Shown here in pieces: positions 31,126 through 32,500 of a DNA stretch of 32,500 nucleotides. The number at the start of each line of letters is the position of its first letter. The stretch's first letter is position 1. Source of the DNA: Tubiluchus corallicola. Its lineage: Eukaryota > Priapulida > Priapulimorpha > Priapulimorphida > Tubiluchidae. Location: contig JAQGDQ010001475.1 in assembly GCA_030141605.1 (NCBI GenBank), positions 1-32,500 of the forward strand. The letters run 5' to 3'. The notes beneath the pieces were generated by a model, which worked only from the letters and a program-made list of their open reading frames with translations, ran no database searches and was not told where the DNA came from. A program made the position numbers and the translations under genes.

Positions 31126-32500
31126 AAAAATTATATTTCTTAAAGGCTTCAAATGATCATTAATTTCATTTCATACAAGGGTACGTCTGGGACCCAATTT
31201 ATTTACTTGTCACTCGCTGCTATTGTGTGACATTGGGAGCTATTATGTAGTGACAGTGAATTAGTGCAGAAGCCATGCACCACTGATTCTTAGATTAGTT
31301 CAATTACTTTCCCAATGTGCTGAAACCACTGCTCTCACTTTCTGTTAAAAAAACCCATTATTGTTGGAAGCCATCCGCTGGGAGGTTTATGAAGTTAATT
31401 AGAGATTCATTTCTGTTGTTTGTGGTCAAGCAGGATCTGGTGACAAAGGCAGACATTAACGTACTTTATTATCGGGAAGTTGAGCTTATTCTAATATTTG
31501 AGAAAATGTTAGACAGTTTCAGCAAGCGACTGCAATAGTATTAGAAGCAAGTGCATTGCAAAATTGAGGTTTCACAGCATGATATTACATTACATTAGCT
31601 TTTGGCTGTGAAAGTAACGAGTTTATAGATTTTAAATCGTTTTCAAGATATGACTTTTGTACTTTATGCAATTAAAAGTCGGAACAATGTCAGCTAATCA
31701 CCAGTTACACACCAACTAAAGGCAAAAATTGTTCAGTTCTAGAATTAAGTTACCCCTAAACGCAAAAGCAAAGTTTCTTGGGAAGATGAGTTTATTCTAA
31801 TATTTGAGAAAAATTTTAAAACGTTTCAGCAATGAAATTGTGATAAGCGCCTCGTGTAATTAATAATTGCAATTTAAAATCGTTATCACTTCAGAGTTGG
31901 GCGCTCTCATTTTGGTGAAAAATGGCGTCATCAGGTTACCGTGCGATATGAACAGTTATTCTGCCAAGTGCTTCAACAATCTTTTTTTGACTTATTGAGC
32001 GAACTCTATAAACTAAGTAACCCACCTGGTACCTACTGTATGCTCGCAAAGTTACATAAGTACCTGAAAGTCACCAAAAGTGTGTAAATTAATTACATTT
32101 GCACAATTAATGTATACTATTTACACATTTTACTGTATAATCCTGTGGTTTAAACTTATGTAACCACTTTAATCTTATTCATAATTGATCAAATGACTAA
32201 TTTCTAGATAAACACAGTTAAATACGACGCTAGAATAACTGAACTTCTAAGCAAACTGTAGAAATTTCTCAATGCGTACCTTAATCACAGCTTGCCTTCA
32301 CAGCATTCACCCTGCCCAGCAGACACCAGCTTACGTCATTTTTTTTCATATATGCGGGCATCAACGTTCGTTTGGCGGAAGATAAAAAATATTTAAATTT
32401 CTTTTACATTTTTATGCAAAGCATTCTATGCGCGTATCTTGTGTGGTGATTTCAATATTTTTAATTGTACATTAAAATGCAATAAATGTTGTTCGAGGGT
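31126..32500. other. Non-coding stretch with a diverged direct duplication
   Basis: No gene supported. A block of about 60 bp near 31475-31535 (TTATTCTAATATTTGAGAAA) recurs diverged near 31785-31845. The remaining sequence to the window end shows no transposon end or exon I can defend. Confidence 0.35.

Overview
This window is animal nuclear DNA, most likely from an invertebrate. It is AT-rich and intron-containing, has no dense ORFs or operons, and is crowded with eukaryotic transposons and satellite-like repeats. The species cannot be named from the sequence. Eight-cysteine SUEL/rhamnose-binding lectin exons fit a marine invertebrate such as a cnidarian, sponge, mollusc or tunicate, but this is an inference.

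The only host gene I can support is on the minus strand between about 9.3 and 2.6 kb. It has three exons, all in phase 1-1 and all with usable splice sites. In order they are a short hydrophobic (signal peptide or membrane anchor) exon at 9322-9212, one complete SUEL-type lectin domain at 7177-6836, and a second at 3090-2656. First and last exons are not identified. The expected product is a secreted or membrane-anchored tandem-domain sugar-binding lectin. Its introns hold three solo LTRs (each with a perfect 5-bp target duplication), a hAT MITE, a Tigger/pogo-like MITE lying almost on a splice donor, and a 74-bp minisatellite.

Layout: 1-2.0 kb is a large inverted structure, two tail-to-tail copies of a retroelement end with CTTA/AAGT microsatellite tails, with hAT insertions between. 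2.6-9.3 kb is the lectin gene. 9.4-13.6 kb holds several hAT-type non-autonomous elements, including one nested in a larger terminal-inverted-repeat element. 15.2-16.4 kb holds very long trinucleotide repeats. 17.1-18.2 kb is a foldback element. 18.5-19.4 kb is a minisatellite with a clean 210-bp higher-order period. 19.8-20.8 and 27.6-28.6 kb are two same-orientation arrays of one 42-bp repeat. Between them, 22.0-26.3 kb is a nearly full-length minus-strand non-LTR retrotransposon (intact ORF1, ORF2 broken by two stops and two frameshifts), associated at both sides with CTGA repeats. 28.75-29.4 kb is a TA-flanked MITE. 29.4-32.5 kb has no convincing ORF but contains a GC-richer, CCAAT/X-box-like stretch followed by a good splice donor, a possible promoter and first exon.

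No tRNA, rRNA, CRISPR array or prokaryotic gene was seen. Most long ORFs in the window are products of microsatellites or of minisatellites whose period is divisible by three.
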